Assembly: GCF_014698045.1 (NCBI RefSeq)
Contig: NZ_JACJSE010000001.1
Span: forward strand, 372,001-436,000
DNA length: 64,000 bases
DNA from: Aulosira sp. FACHB-615
GTDB taxonomy: Bacteria > Cyanobacteriota > Cyanobacteriia > Cyanobacteriales > Nostocaceae
Reading direction: 5' to 3'
This document shows positions 36,050-45,090 of the stretch, in pieces. The translations under genes and the position numbers were made by a program. The notes under the pieces were generated by a model. That model was not told the DNA's origin and did not search any database. It saw only the letters and a program-made list of their open reading frames with translations. Within the stretch, counting starts at the first letter, position 1. Each line of letters opens with the position of its first letter.

Positions 36050-39000
36050 TCAAGTTCTACCGACTAAGCTGGCGACTACTGTCACTAATTCAGCAGGTTT
36101 GATGGGTTTAGGTAGATGTAGTTGAAAACCTGCTTGAATAGCACGCATTCGGTCTTCGGCTCTGGCGTAGGCGGTGAGGGCGGCGGCGGGAATTTTACCG
36201 CCTTTTGCTGGAGGTTGCGATCGCAATTGGCGAATTAATGAATAGCCATCTTCACCGGGCATCCCAATATCACTAACTAACACATCTGGTTGCCACTGAG
36301 CAATCATTTGTAATGCTTCTGGGACTGAAGCAACGGTTTTTACTTGGGCTTGACATTGTTGCAATACTGTGGATATGTACTCCCTGGTGTCGGCTTCATC
36401 ATCTACAACTAGGACGCGCACACCAGCTAGGGAGGGAAACGCAGGTAAAATATCACTGTTAGCTTCAGTTAGGCTGACTGGTGCAGATATAGTTTCTTTA
36501 TTGAGTAGTAAGGGTAATTTAACTGTAAAGGTTGTACCTTGTCCGTCTCCGGGGCTATCAACAGTGATCATACCACCGTGTAATTCTACTAGGTGACGCA
36601 CAATTGCTAAACCTAACCCTAAGCCACCGTGCGCCCTAGTGCTGGAACTGTCGGCTTGACGGAAGCGGTCAAATACGTAAGGGAGAAATTCGCTGTTAAT
36701 CCCTATACCCGTGTCAATGATTTGAATTTGGGCGTACGTGATAGATTCGGAATGATGAGCAACACTTCTGGTAAGTTGAATTTCAACTTTACCGCCTTGG
36801 GGTGTAAACTTAATAGCATTTGATAGCAAATTCCAGATAATTTGTTGTAAGCGATCGCTATCACCAGAAATTAAAAATGCTGCTTCTCCATAATTTGCCC
36901 ACGCAAATTGCAACTCGATTTCTTTGGCTTGGGCGGCTAAAGTGACAGTTTCAATTGTCGATTCAATAATCGTGATTAAATTACAAGTAGCAACTTTTAG
37001 CTGTAACTTACCGCGAATCATCCGTGAGATATCAAGTAAGTCTTCAATCATTTGGGTTTGCATCTTGGCATTCCGCTCAATGGTTTCTAGCGCCTTACTG
37101 ATTTGAGTTTCGTTGAGTTTGCGACTGCGTAATAATTGCGCCCAGCCGAGAATTGCATTGAGGGGCGATCGCAATTCATGGGAAAGTATAGCTAAAAACT
37201 CATCTTTCATCCGGTTGGCTTGCTGCAACTGCTCTGTTTGCTGCTGCAAGGAAGTAATTAAACTTGAGCGTTCCATTGCGATCGCAATTTGATCACAAAT
37301 CGCCTGCATCATACTTCTTTGATTTTCGGTGAAGAAATTACGGCTGCAACTGCCAAAAGAAAGAGTCCCGAACAACTTGTCTTGAGCAATTAAAGGGTAA
37401 CTGTAGTAAGCCTGAATACCTAAAGAACGAATTAATGCTGTTTTGATATCAGTTGATTGTTGGACATTTTCAACATAAATGGGTTGGCGATATTGGGCTG
37501 TAGTACCGCAGACTGCTTGACCAAATTCTAACAACTCAATCTCTTTTGCTAGTTCCTCGCTAAAGCCTCGATAAGAAGCAAGACGCATGACCTGAGAATT
37601 ATCTTCAACCAAGTAGTTAAGGTAAATATCTATACTAATTTGTTCTTGGAGTTGGCAGAAAACGCTATCAATGAGTGTGACTGGTTGCTGACTAGATAAT
37701 AAGGCGCTGGCGGTACTAAATAGTAATTGCAGCCGTTGATTACCTACTGATAATGCTTTTTCGGCTTGCTTGAGTTTAGTAATATCTTGGAAGACGAAAA
37801 TGCAGGTAGCTGGAAAACCGTGCATTGCTGGCAGTGTATCTGCAAAAATTAATAAAGAATATGTGCCTTGGCTGGTGTGCCAGTCTACTTCTATACCATT
37901 TAAACGTTCACCACGGGCAACACGTACCCCTGGCATTTGCTCATTGGGGATGCGATCGCCTGTGGCATCTGTATAATAATATGCTGTGTGATATTCTTCG
38001 GCTGGGATGCCTTGGGGAAATTCACCGCCTGCTAACTCATTGGCTGTGCGATTGGCAAATGTCACCCTTGCTGTTCCTGGTTCAATCAACAGCAATGGTC
38101 TGGGCATAAGATTTAACACATCTTCCAGCCATTTGCGTTGGTTTTGCTGTAATTCTTCAGCTTGCTTGCGACTAGTAATATCTAAAAATGCGCCAATACA
38201 ACCTCTGCTGTTACCTTCTTCGTCAAACAATGGTGCAACATATTCTAATAAGTTAGTGACTCGGCCATCGTTATGAACCACATCCACTTCCAAATCCAAA
38301 ACTTCTACACCATGTGCGGCTGCATACTGCATTGGTAGTTCTTCTGGCGATAATTCTCGACCTTCGCAGTAAACTTTAAATGTTTGGGGTCGTTCTGCGG
38401 TAGGCGCAGTCAGAGAAGCATTGATATCTGTGGAGATACCGAGTTGCTTGGCAAAACAAGGGTTAACGCGAATATTTCTACATTCACGATCTTCCGCAAT
38501 CCCAATTCCTATCGGAATCACATCTAATAAGGTTTGCAGTTCGACTACTCGCCGTTGTAAATCTCGATTGAGTTGGAGAATTTGTTCTTGTGCTTGTTGG
38601 CGTTCGGTTAAGTCCAGAATAAAAGCTACCAATTCTTCCCGTTTTTCTCCCACGAGAACATAACCAACTAATACAGGTATGCGATGACCATCTTGGCGGA
38701 GATATGCTTTTTTGTATGGTGTACAAGCGCCATTGGTATTACTTTGGGCTTCGGCGATCGCTTGTGCATCTAAATCCAGGTACTCTGGTAAGATGATTTT
38801 GTCTTTGTTTAATTCACCCGCGAGTAAATCTGCGCGGGTATAGCCAACCATTCTCAAAAATTCGTCATTGGCTTGGTGAATGTTGCCATAAATATCACCC
38901 AACACAATTCCAATGATGTTCGCATCTACGAAACTTTTGAGTTTTTCTTCATAGACTCTAAGTGCTGTTTGCGTGTATTCATGCTTGTACCACAGCCTTT

Positions 39001-39886
39001 CTACTAAAGCAGCACACTGCCAAATTAACAGAGCAAAAATAATAATCAAAACCAGTGCAAATATCGCTATGGCAAAAGCTGAATCATAATATCCGACTCG
39101 TTGACCTTGAACAATTAACCAGCCTAATAATAAAGGTACAGCGATCGCCGCTATTAATAAACGACGCGCCAACAAACCGCCATAACTTTCACTGGTAATG
39201 ACGTGCATAAATCCTTGGTCAGTACTTGACCAGAGAATCCCGATACACAGCACACTAAACATTAATACTGTGTGCAATGCCATTGGTGTGCCATTCAAAA
39301 ACAAACTGTAGAGAATTTTGATGTCGTAGGTGTAACCAATCAATGCTTCTAAAGAAATTACACCAGCTATCAAAGTCAAAATTTGAGCATACCAATAATG
39401 GCGTTCGCGTTTTGGATGGATTAAAATTTCTAACCCACAGCCCAAACAGAAAAAGTTAATGGCGGTATTAATTCCCATCCGTCCAGGATAAGCTGACACA
39501 GCAGGAGTTTGTGTATCTCGCAACAGCAGCTGATCAATGCCAAAATTCTCACCAAACAAATATTGAATGATTGTGAGTAAGCCAATAATTATAGGGATGA
39601 AACTCAATACTCTCATCAGCCAGAAATAAACTTGCTGTTTTTGCTTGGCTGGCTGATTTTGGTTGATTTGTAGCAGCCACAGCGACACACCTAATAAGAT
39701 AAAACATAATGCTGTGTTCGCTTTCATGGTGAACAACCTGGGGTTGTTACCTATTTTGAGAAATTCAATGTTGAACATCCACCCAAGCAGCACAAAACTA
39801 CCTGTGAAGGTGGCGATCGCTGCTGCAACCTTAACTACTTTTGAATTCCGTGCATTTTGCATTTGCAAGCGGTTTCTGTTTAACAT
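36050..39886 (-). CDS. Membrane hybrid histidine kinase (PAS-PAS-PAS-GAF-HK-REC)
   Basis: A 1278-residue sensor. About eight membrane segments fill residues ~15-300, resembling a 7TM/MASE-like input. Three PAS-type domains follow (~315-435, 440-575, 580-710), then a GAF domain (~720-870), a dimerisation domain with phospho-His in SHELRSPLNAILGW near 900, an ATPase domain (NLLSNAIKF, DTGIGI, GGLGLGLAI) and a C-terminal receiver with Asp in VLVSDIGMPGEDGY near 1205. All phosphorelay residues are present. No cognate regulator is adjacent and the stimulus is unknown. The broken HTH gene lies upstream in the same direction. Confidence 0.93.
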   Translation of the reverse strand: MLNRNRLQMQNARNSKVVKVAAAIATFTGSFVLLGWMFNIEFLKIGNNPRLFTMKANTALCFILLGVSLWLLQINQNQPAKQKQQVYFWLMRVLSFIPIIIGLLTIIQYLFGENFGIDQLLLRDTQTPAVSAYPGRMGINTAINFFCLGCGLEILIHPKRERHYWYAQILTLIAGVISLEALIGYTYDIKILYSLFLNGTPMALHTVLMFSVLCIGILWSSTDQGFMHVITSESYGGLLARRLLIAAIAVPLLLGWLIVQGQRVGYYDSAFAIAIFALVLIIIFALLIWQCAALVERLWYKHEYTQTALRVYEEKLKSFVDANIIGIVLGDIYGNIHQANDEFLRMVGYTRADLLAGELNKDKIILPEYLDLDAQAIAEAQSNTNGACTPYKKAYLRQDGHRIPVLVGYVLVGEKREELVAFILDLTERQQAQEQILQLNRDLQRRVVELQTLLDVIPIGIGIAEDRECRNIRVNPCFAKQLGISTDINASLTAPTAERPQTFKVYCEGRELSPEELPMQYAAAHGVEVLDLEVDVVHNDGRVTNLLEYVAPLFDEEGNSRGCIGAFLDITSRKQAEELQQNQRKWLEDVLNLMPRPLLLIEPGTARVTFANRTANELAGGEFPQGIPAEEYHTAYYYTDATGDRIPNEQMPGVRVARGERLNGIEVDWHTSQGTYSLLIFADTLPAMHGFPATCIFVFQDITKLKQAEKALSVGNQRLQLLFSTASALLSSQQPVTLIDSVFCQLQEQISIDIYLNYLVEDNSQVMRLASYRGFSEELAKEIELLEFGQAVCGTTAQYRQPIYVENVQQSTDIKTALIRSLGIQAYYSYPLIAQDKLFGTLSFGSCSRNFFTENQRSMMQAICDQIAIAMERSSLITSLQQQTEQLQQANRMKDEFLAILSHELRSPLNAILGWAQLLRSRKLNETQISKALETIERNAKMQTQMIEDLLDISRMIRGKLQLKVATCNLITIIESTIETVTLAAQAKEIELQFAWANYGEAAFLISGDSDRLQQIIWNLLSNAIKFTPQGGKVEIQLTRSVAHHSESITYAQIQIIDTGIGINSEFLPYVFDRFRQADSSSTRAHGGLGLGLAIVRHLVELHGGMITVDSPGDGQGTTFTVKLPLLLNKETISAPVSLTEANSDILPAFPSLAGVRVLVVDDEADTREYISTVLQQCQAQVKTVASVPEALQMIAQWQPDVLVSDIGMPGEDGYSLIRQLRSQPPAKGGKIPAAALTAYARAEDRMRAIQAGFQLHLPKPIKPAELVTVVASLVGRT

Positions 39887-40246
39887 TGATATTTTTACCG
39901 CATCTCTAACTAGAATAACTTGCTAAAATTTCGCTGCAACGTGCTTTTACATCTTGTATTGCTCGTCTCCGATATCATAATAAATGAACTCTTTTTCACC
40001 TGTATATAATAAAACTCTGAGTTGATTTTGGTGAAGCTGAAATTAACTGTGATTGTCTATAGTTCTTTGTTCCTTGCTAACATTTTTACAATATTCAGTC
40101 ATTGCCTGTATTTATCTCTCACTAAAGTTTAGATTTTTCTGTCTTCTTCCGTAAGAGAGAGGACTCATTTATGTCTATTGTGAGATGATGCGATCGCTTG
40201 TTTATAAAAAAGCAACTTTCGGAATTCAAATAATATCCCAGCAAAA
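39887..40246. other. Intergenic region upstream of the hybrid kinase
   Basis: About 360 AT-rich bases that should carry the kinase promoter. A HIP1-like GCGATCGC lies near 40190. No gene or strong hairpin seen. Confidence 0.55.
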
Positions 40247-40465
40247 TTAACCATCTTCAGCCAACGTCGATTTTTTGGCTGCTTGTACTAATTCTTCTTC
40301 AGTGCATTGATATAAATCCCGCAAACGAAATACTTGCCATACTTCCATTTTGGGTGTTGTTCTACCTTTCTCCCAGTTACGAATCGAAGATAAAGCGCAA
40401 TCTAATTCAATAGCTACATCACTAATTCTTCATCCTGTACGGTGTCTTAATGCTCTTAGATCCAT
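40247..40465 (-). pseudogene. XRE-type HTH gene broken by an in-frame TGA
   Basis: Read from the ATG at 40463-40465 to the TAA at 40247-40249, 73 codons give MDLRALRHRTG, a stop, then RISDVAIELDCALSSIRNWE and KGRTTPKMEVWQVFRLRDLY. This is a clear helix-turn-helix regulator (DVA..L....SSIRNWE.GRT.PKM). The stop is a TGA at 40430-40432, codon 12, in the first helix, with no frameshift on either side. Everything after the stop is intact and in frame, so the break looks recent, or a sequencing error. No good internal start is visible. In cyanobacteria TGA is not read as an amino acid. Confidence 0.8.
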
Positions 40466-40485
40466 ATTTCTTGAGCATTAAAATT

Positions 40486-40620
40486 CAATACGGTTCAGTT
40501 CAGATCCCCCCGCCTGCGGCGACCCCCTTAAAAAAGGGGTAAAAGAAGGTTATTAGCCCCCCTTTTTAAGGGGGGTTGGGGGGATCTTCAGAAGATTAAA
40601 ACTTTAACTGAACCGTATTG
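40486..40620. mobile_element. MITE-like element, family B
   Basis: 135 bases bounded by perfect 15-base inverted ends CAATACGGTTCAGTT and its complement. Inside lies a second inverted pair, AGATCCCCCC and GGGGGGATCT, flanking CCCCCTTAAAAAAGGGG-type blocks. No coding capacity. It lies about 20 bases upstream of the broken HTH gene's start, so it may also disturb or supply that gene's promoter. Confidence 0.75.
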
Positions 40621-40774
40621 TATGAAAATTTGTTGGCGCTAAAACTTGGCGCTAACAATTGACAATTGACAAACGATATGGTATTGAGATTCAATTTTTG
40701 TTGAAGAGGCGTTAGCATCCCCGCCAAGAGACTCGCTAACGCCCTTTACTAAACTCCTTATGGATAGATTAATC

Positions 40775-41011
40775 ATGCCACAAAACAGCAATTACAAAGA
40801 TTTCGTCTCAGAAACTCAGACCTACGCTTACAAAGAACGTTTAAATTCTTGGATTGTTGCGCGTTTATTTCCAGATATGCAACGGGTTACAGTTGCAAGA
40901 TTTCGCAGTCGTTCCGATGCAGACGGTCATTTACAAAGCTTACGTAAACTCATTCCAGACGCTAATTTTGTGGTGGTGTTTGACTGTCCACGTCAGAAAG
41001 CAGTGATTTAA
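40775..41011 (+). CDS. Small protein of unknown function
   Basis: A 78-residue protein from the ATG at 40775 (an ATG 15 bases upstream is an alternative; neither has a clear ribosome binding site). It has no signal peptide or membrane segment. The stretch YAYKERLNSWIVARLFPDMQ followed by VARFRSRSDADGHLQSLRKL and NFVVVFD looks like an alpha/beta fold, and the composition is that of a real protein. I do not recognise a named family, though it has the look of conserved small Nostocales proteins. A palindrome at 41029-41061 follows its stop by 17 bases. Confidence 0.7.
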   Translation: MPQNSNYKDFVSETQTYAYKERLNSWIVARLFPDMQRVTVARFRSRSDADGHLQSLRKLIPDANFVVVFDCPRQKAVI

Positions 41012-41028
41012 ATTTTACAAGAACTTTT

Positions 41029-41061
41029 AGATCCCCGACTTCTTAAAGAAGTCGGGGATCT
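41029..41061. repeat. Dispersed palindrome, copy 3 (terminator-like position)
   Basis: Perfect 16-base arms AGATCCCCGACTTCTT and complement around one base, starting 17 bases after a stop codon. Same family as 2181-2211 and 8417-8451. Its position suits a terminator or 3'-end stabiliser for the small gene. Confidence 0.88.
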
Positions 41062-41083
41062 GGATTGAACACTAGTGATTTAA

Positions 41084-41197
41084 GTAGGGTGCGTTATGGC
41101 TTCAGCCTAACGCACCGCCAGATGATGATGGTGCGTTAGGCGCTATTATATATTTTGTGATGAATGAGCTACACAATTTGCGCCTAACACACCCTAC
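41084..41197. repeat. GTAGGGTGCGTTA-type interspersed inverted repeat
   Basis: Begins GTAGGGTGCGTTA and ends TAACACACCCTAC, with internal TAACGCACC and GGTGCGTTAGGCGC copies, so the whole 114 bases can fold into a branched structure. A shorter relative is at 15610-15641. Non-coding. Confidence 0.7.
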
Positions 41198-41216
41198 GAG
41201 AATTTTTATTTTTACT

Positions 41217-44200
41217 TTATAAATAATCTCTTATGAATGATTCAGTAAAACCATAACCACCACCGCCAGGAGTCTCAATCACAAACACATCATTAATATT
41301 CATTTCCACCACAGCTTTACTACCTAAATCCTCAACAGTTCCATCACACCGTTCAACATAATTTCGTCCGACTTCACCGCTTGCACCATCAGATAAACCA
41401 AAAGGCGCAACTATGCGGTGATTTGACAAAATTGCTGCGGTCATTGGTTCCAGAAAACGCAAGCGACGAGTGACACCATTACCGCCATGATGATGACCTT
41501 GACCACCACTATTTTCCCGAATAGCAAAATTTTCTAACACAATTGGGAAGCGCCATTCTAACACTTCGGGATCTGTGAGACGGGAATTAGTCATGTGGGT
41601 GTGAACTGCATCTGTCCCATCAAAATCTGCACCTGCACCAGAACCGCCGCAGATAGTTTCATAATATTGATAACGCTCATTCCCAAAAGTAAAATTATTC
41701 ATCGTTCCTTGAGAAGCAGCGAGAATACCCAACGCACCATATAAAGCATCGGTAATAGCTTGGGAAGTTTCCACATTTCCCGCCACCACCGCCGCCGGAT
41801 AAGCAGGATTTAACATACAACCTTCAGGAATGTGAATTTCTAAAGGTTTTAGACATCCAGCATTTAAGGGAATATCATCATTAACTAATGTGCGAAAAAC
41901 ATATAAAACTGCCGCTTTACAAACTGCGGCTGGGGCATTAAAGTTATTAGTTAACTGTTGGCTAGAAGTACCTGTAAAGTCAATTTTGGCGCTGCGGTTT
42001 TCTCTGCTAATTGTAATTGCGACTTGAATCACGCTGCCATTATCTAAGGCATAGCTAAAACTACCATCTTTCAAAACTTCAATCACACGTCTTACAGATT
42101 CTTCAGCATTATCCTGCACAAAATTCATGTAGGCTTGGACAGTTTCTAAGCCGTAGTGGTCTACCATTTTTAACAGTTCTTGTACACCACGTTCATTGGC
42201 GGCAATTTGGGCTTTTAAATCTGCTAAGTTTTGCAAAACATTGCGTGCGGGGTAAGGTTCACTGGTCAGCAAACTAACTAATTCAGCTTCTCGGAATTTA
42301 CCTGCTGCAACTAACTGGAAATTATCAATTAATATGCCTTCTTCAATGACATTTGTACTATTTGGCGGCATTGAACCGGGAGTAATACCGCCAATATCTG
42401 CATGATGCCCCCGTGAAGCGACGTAGAATAATGGGCGTGGTTCGACTGCGCTCACCAACCGAGAGTGGGGGAAGACTGGGGTGATAACGGTAATGTCTGG
42501 TAGGTGAGTACCACCGTTGTAGGGGTTATTGGAAACAAAAACATCACCGGGTTTGATGGTGTCGCCATAGTTAGTAATTAAAGCTTGCACACTTTCACTC
42601 ATCGAACCCAAGTGTACGGGGATGTGTGGTGCATTGGCGACTAATTGTCCAGCACCATCAAAAATTGCACAGGAGAAATCTAACCGTTCTTTGATGTTGA
42701 CAGAGGAACTGGTATTTTGTAAGGTTATACCCATTTGTTCAGCGATCGCACGAAACAAATTATTGAAAATCTCCAACATCACAGGATCTTTTTGAGTGCT
42801 GAGTGCTGAGTGCTGAGTGCTGAGTGTTTTTTGTGTTGTTTGTCGCGTCAGTACTAAGTGATTGCGTGCAGTTAACTCGGCTTGCCAATGGGGTTCAATC
42901 ACATTTGTACCCGTCGCCTCGACAATAATGGCTGGCCCTGCTACACAGTCTCCTGGCTGTAAATCTTGGCGTTGATACACTGGGGTAGTTTGCCATGACC
43001 CAGCAGTATACATTTGTATAGTTGCTATTGCTACAGTCTCTTTATTGTCCCTACGTGTAATTACAGCTTCCTCCAGTGCGTCATGCTTCTCCACCACCTC
43101 AACCGCCACCGCTTCCACAATCAACCGCTTCTCAGGCGCAATAAACCCGTAACGCTGACGATGCAACTCCTCAAACTGAGCCTGCATCATCACCACATCA
43201 GCAAAATCCACAATCAACGGTGCATCCGTCCCCTCATACTTGAGATGCACCTTGCGATAAATCTCCAAAAAGGGTGTAGGGGTATCAGAGTGTAAGGGTG
43301 TAGCAGCCTCTCCTCCCTCTGCGCCCTCCGCGCCTTGGCGGTTCGTTTCCCTGATAGCCTCCGCCACCAACCCCACAAACTCTAACTCCACTTCTCCCAA
43401 CACACCCTGATTCAAAACCGCTTCCACCGACTTCTCGCGGATGACTCGTACATCTGCCAAACCCATACCGTAAGCAGACAACACCCCCGCATAAGGATGG
43501 ATAAATACCTGCTGCATCCCCAAAGCGTCGGCAATTAAACAAGCATGTTGCCCACCAGCGCCACCAAAACAACACAACGTATACTCCGACACATCATAAC
43601 CACGCTGGAGAGAGATTTTTTTGATGGCATTCGCCATTTTATCAACTGCGATCGCTAAAAATCCTGTAGCAACTTCTTCCGGCGTTCTGCCATCTCCAAT
43701 TTCCGCCGCCAATTGCTGAAACTTCTGCCTCACCACCTCTGCATCTAAGGGTAAATTCGCCGCCGCCCCAAACACCTTGGGGAAAAACTCTGGCTGCAAC
43801 TTACCCACCATCACATTGCAATCAGTCACCGTCAACGGCCCGCCTTTAGAATAAGCCGCCGGGCCGGGATTTGCCCCCGCCGATTCCGGCCCCACCCGAT
43901 ACCGCGAACCATCAAACTGCACAATCGAACCACCGCCAGCCGCAACGGTATGAATTGCCATCATCGGTGTTCGCAGACGCACTCCCGCCACTTCGGTTTC
44001 AAAGGTGCGTTCATACTGGCCGTTGTAGTGCGCCACATCGGTGGATGTACCGCCCATATCAAAGCTGATAATCTTGTCAAATCCAGCTATACGGCTTGTT
44101 TGCACTGCCCCAACTATCCCGCCAGCCGGGCCAGATAAAATACTATCTTTACCTTGGAAGTTCTCTGCATCCGCGAGTCCGCCGTTGGATTGCATGAACA

Positions 44201-44987
44201 TTAGTTTGGGGGAGTGGGGGGATAATCCTTGTTGCTTGTTACTTATCTCGCCAGTTTCTGCTTCTTGATTCCCTAATGCCAATTGATGGGAGACTTGATC
44301 AACATATCGCCGCAAGATGGGGGATAAATAAGCATCGACAACCGTTGTATCACCCCGGCTGACTAATTTCATTAAAGGGCTGACTTGGTGAGAGACGGAA
44401 ATTTGCGTAAATCCAATACTTTTAGCTAAAGCTGCAATTTCTTGTTCATGGGTGGTGTAGCGGTAGCCGTGCATGAACGCGATCGCACAACAGCGAATAC
44501 CATCATCGTAAGCTGCTTGTAATTGTGGGCGAACTGCATCTAGATTTAACGGGATTAATTCTTCACCTTGGGCGCTGTAACGTTCCTCTACTTCAATGAC
44601 TCTTTCGTAGAGCATTTCTGGCAAAATGATTTGACGGGCAAAAATATCGGGACGGTTTTGATAACCAATGCGTAAGGCATCCCCAAATCCTTGAGTAATC
44701 ACTAAAACAGTGCGATCGCCTTTTCTTTCTAATAAAGCATTTGTCGCCACAGTTGTTCCCATTTTAATTGCCGCAATGCGATCTACTGGGATTGGTGCAT
44801 CAGCCGCAATTCCTAAAATTTCTCTGATTCCTTGGACTGCTGCATCTGTATATTGTTCAGGATTTTCTGAAAGTAGCTTGTGAATTATTAACTGGCCATC
44901 AGGACGTTTTGCCACAATATCAGTGAAAGTTCCGCCTCTATCAATCCAAAACTCCCAACTTGCAGCCGATAATGATGCCCCATTCAT
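41217..44987 (-). CDS. 5-oxoprolinase / hydantoinase A-B fusion
   Basis: A 1256-residue fused HyuA-HyuB protein. The N-terminal half has the ATPase-like WIDRGGTFTDIVA at 13 and SFDMGGTSTDVAHY; the C-terminal half starts near MLEIFNNLFRAIAEQMG and holds HIPVHLGSMSESV and GGTHLPDITV. Full-length 5-oxoprolinases hydrolyse 5-oxoproline to glutamate with ATP, in glutathione turnover. Two stretches look unlike the family and match genomic repeats: one around 43286-43345 (RQGAEGAEGGEA) and one at 42793-42826 (LSTQHSALSTQ), the latter in the linker between the two halves. Both keep the frame. Function is probably retained. Confidence 0.9.
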   Translation of the reverse strand: MNGASLSAASWEFWIDRGGTFTDIVAKRPDGQLIIHKLLSENPEQYTDAAVQGIREILGIAADAPIPVDRIAAIKMGTTVATNALLERKGDRTVLVITQGFGDALRIGYQNRPDIFARQIILPEMLYERVIEVEERYSAQGEELIPLNLDAVRPQLQAAYDDGIRCCAIAFMHGYRYTTHEQEIAALAKSIGFTQISVSHQVSPLMKLVSRGDTTVVDAYLSPILRRYVDQVSHQLALGNQEAETGEISNKQQGLSPHSPKLMFMQSNGGLADAENFQGKDSILSGPAGGIVGAVQTSRIAGFDKIISFDMGGTSTDVAHYNGQYERTFETEVAGVRLRTPMMAIHTVAAGGGSIVQFDGSRYRVGPESAGANPGPAAYSKGGPLTVTDCNVMVGKLQPEFFPKVFGAAANLPLDAEVVRQKFQQLAAEIGDGRTPEEVATGFLAIAVDKMANAIKKISLQRGYDVSEYTLCCFGGAGGQHACLIADALGMQQVFIHPYAGVLSAYGMGLADVRVIREKSVEAVLNQGVLGEVELEFVGLVAEAIRETNRQGAEGAEGGEAATPLHSDTPTPFLEIYRKVHLKYEGTDAPLIVDFADVVMMQAQFEELHRQRYGFIAPEKRLIVEAVAVEVVEKHDALEEAVITRRDNKETVAIATIQMYTAGSWQTTPVYQRQDLQPGDCVAGPAIIVEATGTNVIEPHWQAELTARNHLVLTRQTTQKTLSTQHSALSTQKDPVMLEIFNNLFRAIAEQMGITLQNTSSSVNIKERLDFSCAIFDGAGQLVANAPHIPVHLGSMSESVQALITNYGDTIKPGDVFVSNNPYNGGTHLPDITVITPVFPHSRLVSAVEPRPLFYVASRGHHADIGGITPGSMPPNSTNVIEEGILIDNFQLVAAGKFREAELVSLLTSEPYPARNVLQNLADLKAQIAANERGVQELLKMVDHYGLETVQAYMNFVQDNAEESVRRVIEVLKDGSFSYALDNGSVIQVAITISRENRSAKIDFTGTSSQQLTNNFNAPAAVCKAAVLYVFRTLVNDDIPLNAGCLKPLEIHIPEGCMLNPAYPAAVVAGNVETSQAITDALYGALGILAASQGTMNNFTFGNERYQYYETICGGSGAGADFDGTDAVHTHMTNSRLTDPEVLEWRFPIVLENFAIRENSGGQGHHHGGNGVTRRLRFLEPMTAAILSNHRIVAPFGLSDGASGEVGRNYVERCDGTVEDLGSKAVVEMNINDVFVIETPGGGGYGFTESFIRDYL
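42793..42826. repeat. Tandem AGTGCTG heptamers inside the oxoprolinase gene
   Basis: About four and a half units of the heptamer GAGTGCT, in frame, read on the minus strand as repeats of Ser-Thr-Gln-His-Ser-Ala-Leu. The same heptamer is in the copper ATPase gene (near 50963-51006) and singly near 2222-2248. Confidence 0.9.
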
Positions 44988-45090
44988 TCTTTATTCCTTA
45001 AGATTTATTTTGCTACTTCTCAGGTATGATTTTTAAGTTATCAGATTATTTGCTTGATTTGTTACCTAGATGTTCCTTGAGGTAGACGGT

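Noticed and set aside
35772..36125. Plus-strand 117-codon frame and the opposing frames at 35801-36053
   Set aside because: They arise from a composite interspersed repeat and overlap the end of the hybrid kinase gene; the translations have no protein-like pattern.
42793..42826. Heptamer tandem repeats as a CRISPR-like array
   Set aside because: No spacers between units; these are simple short tandem repeats.
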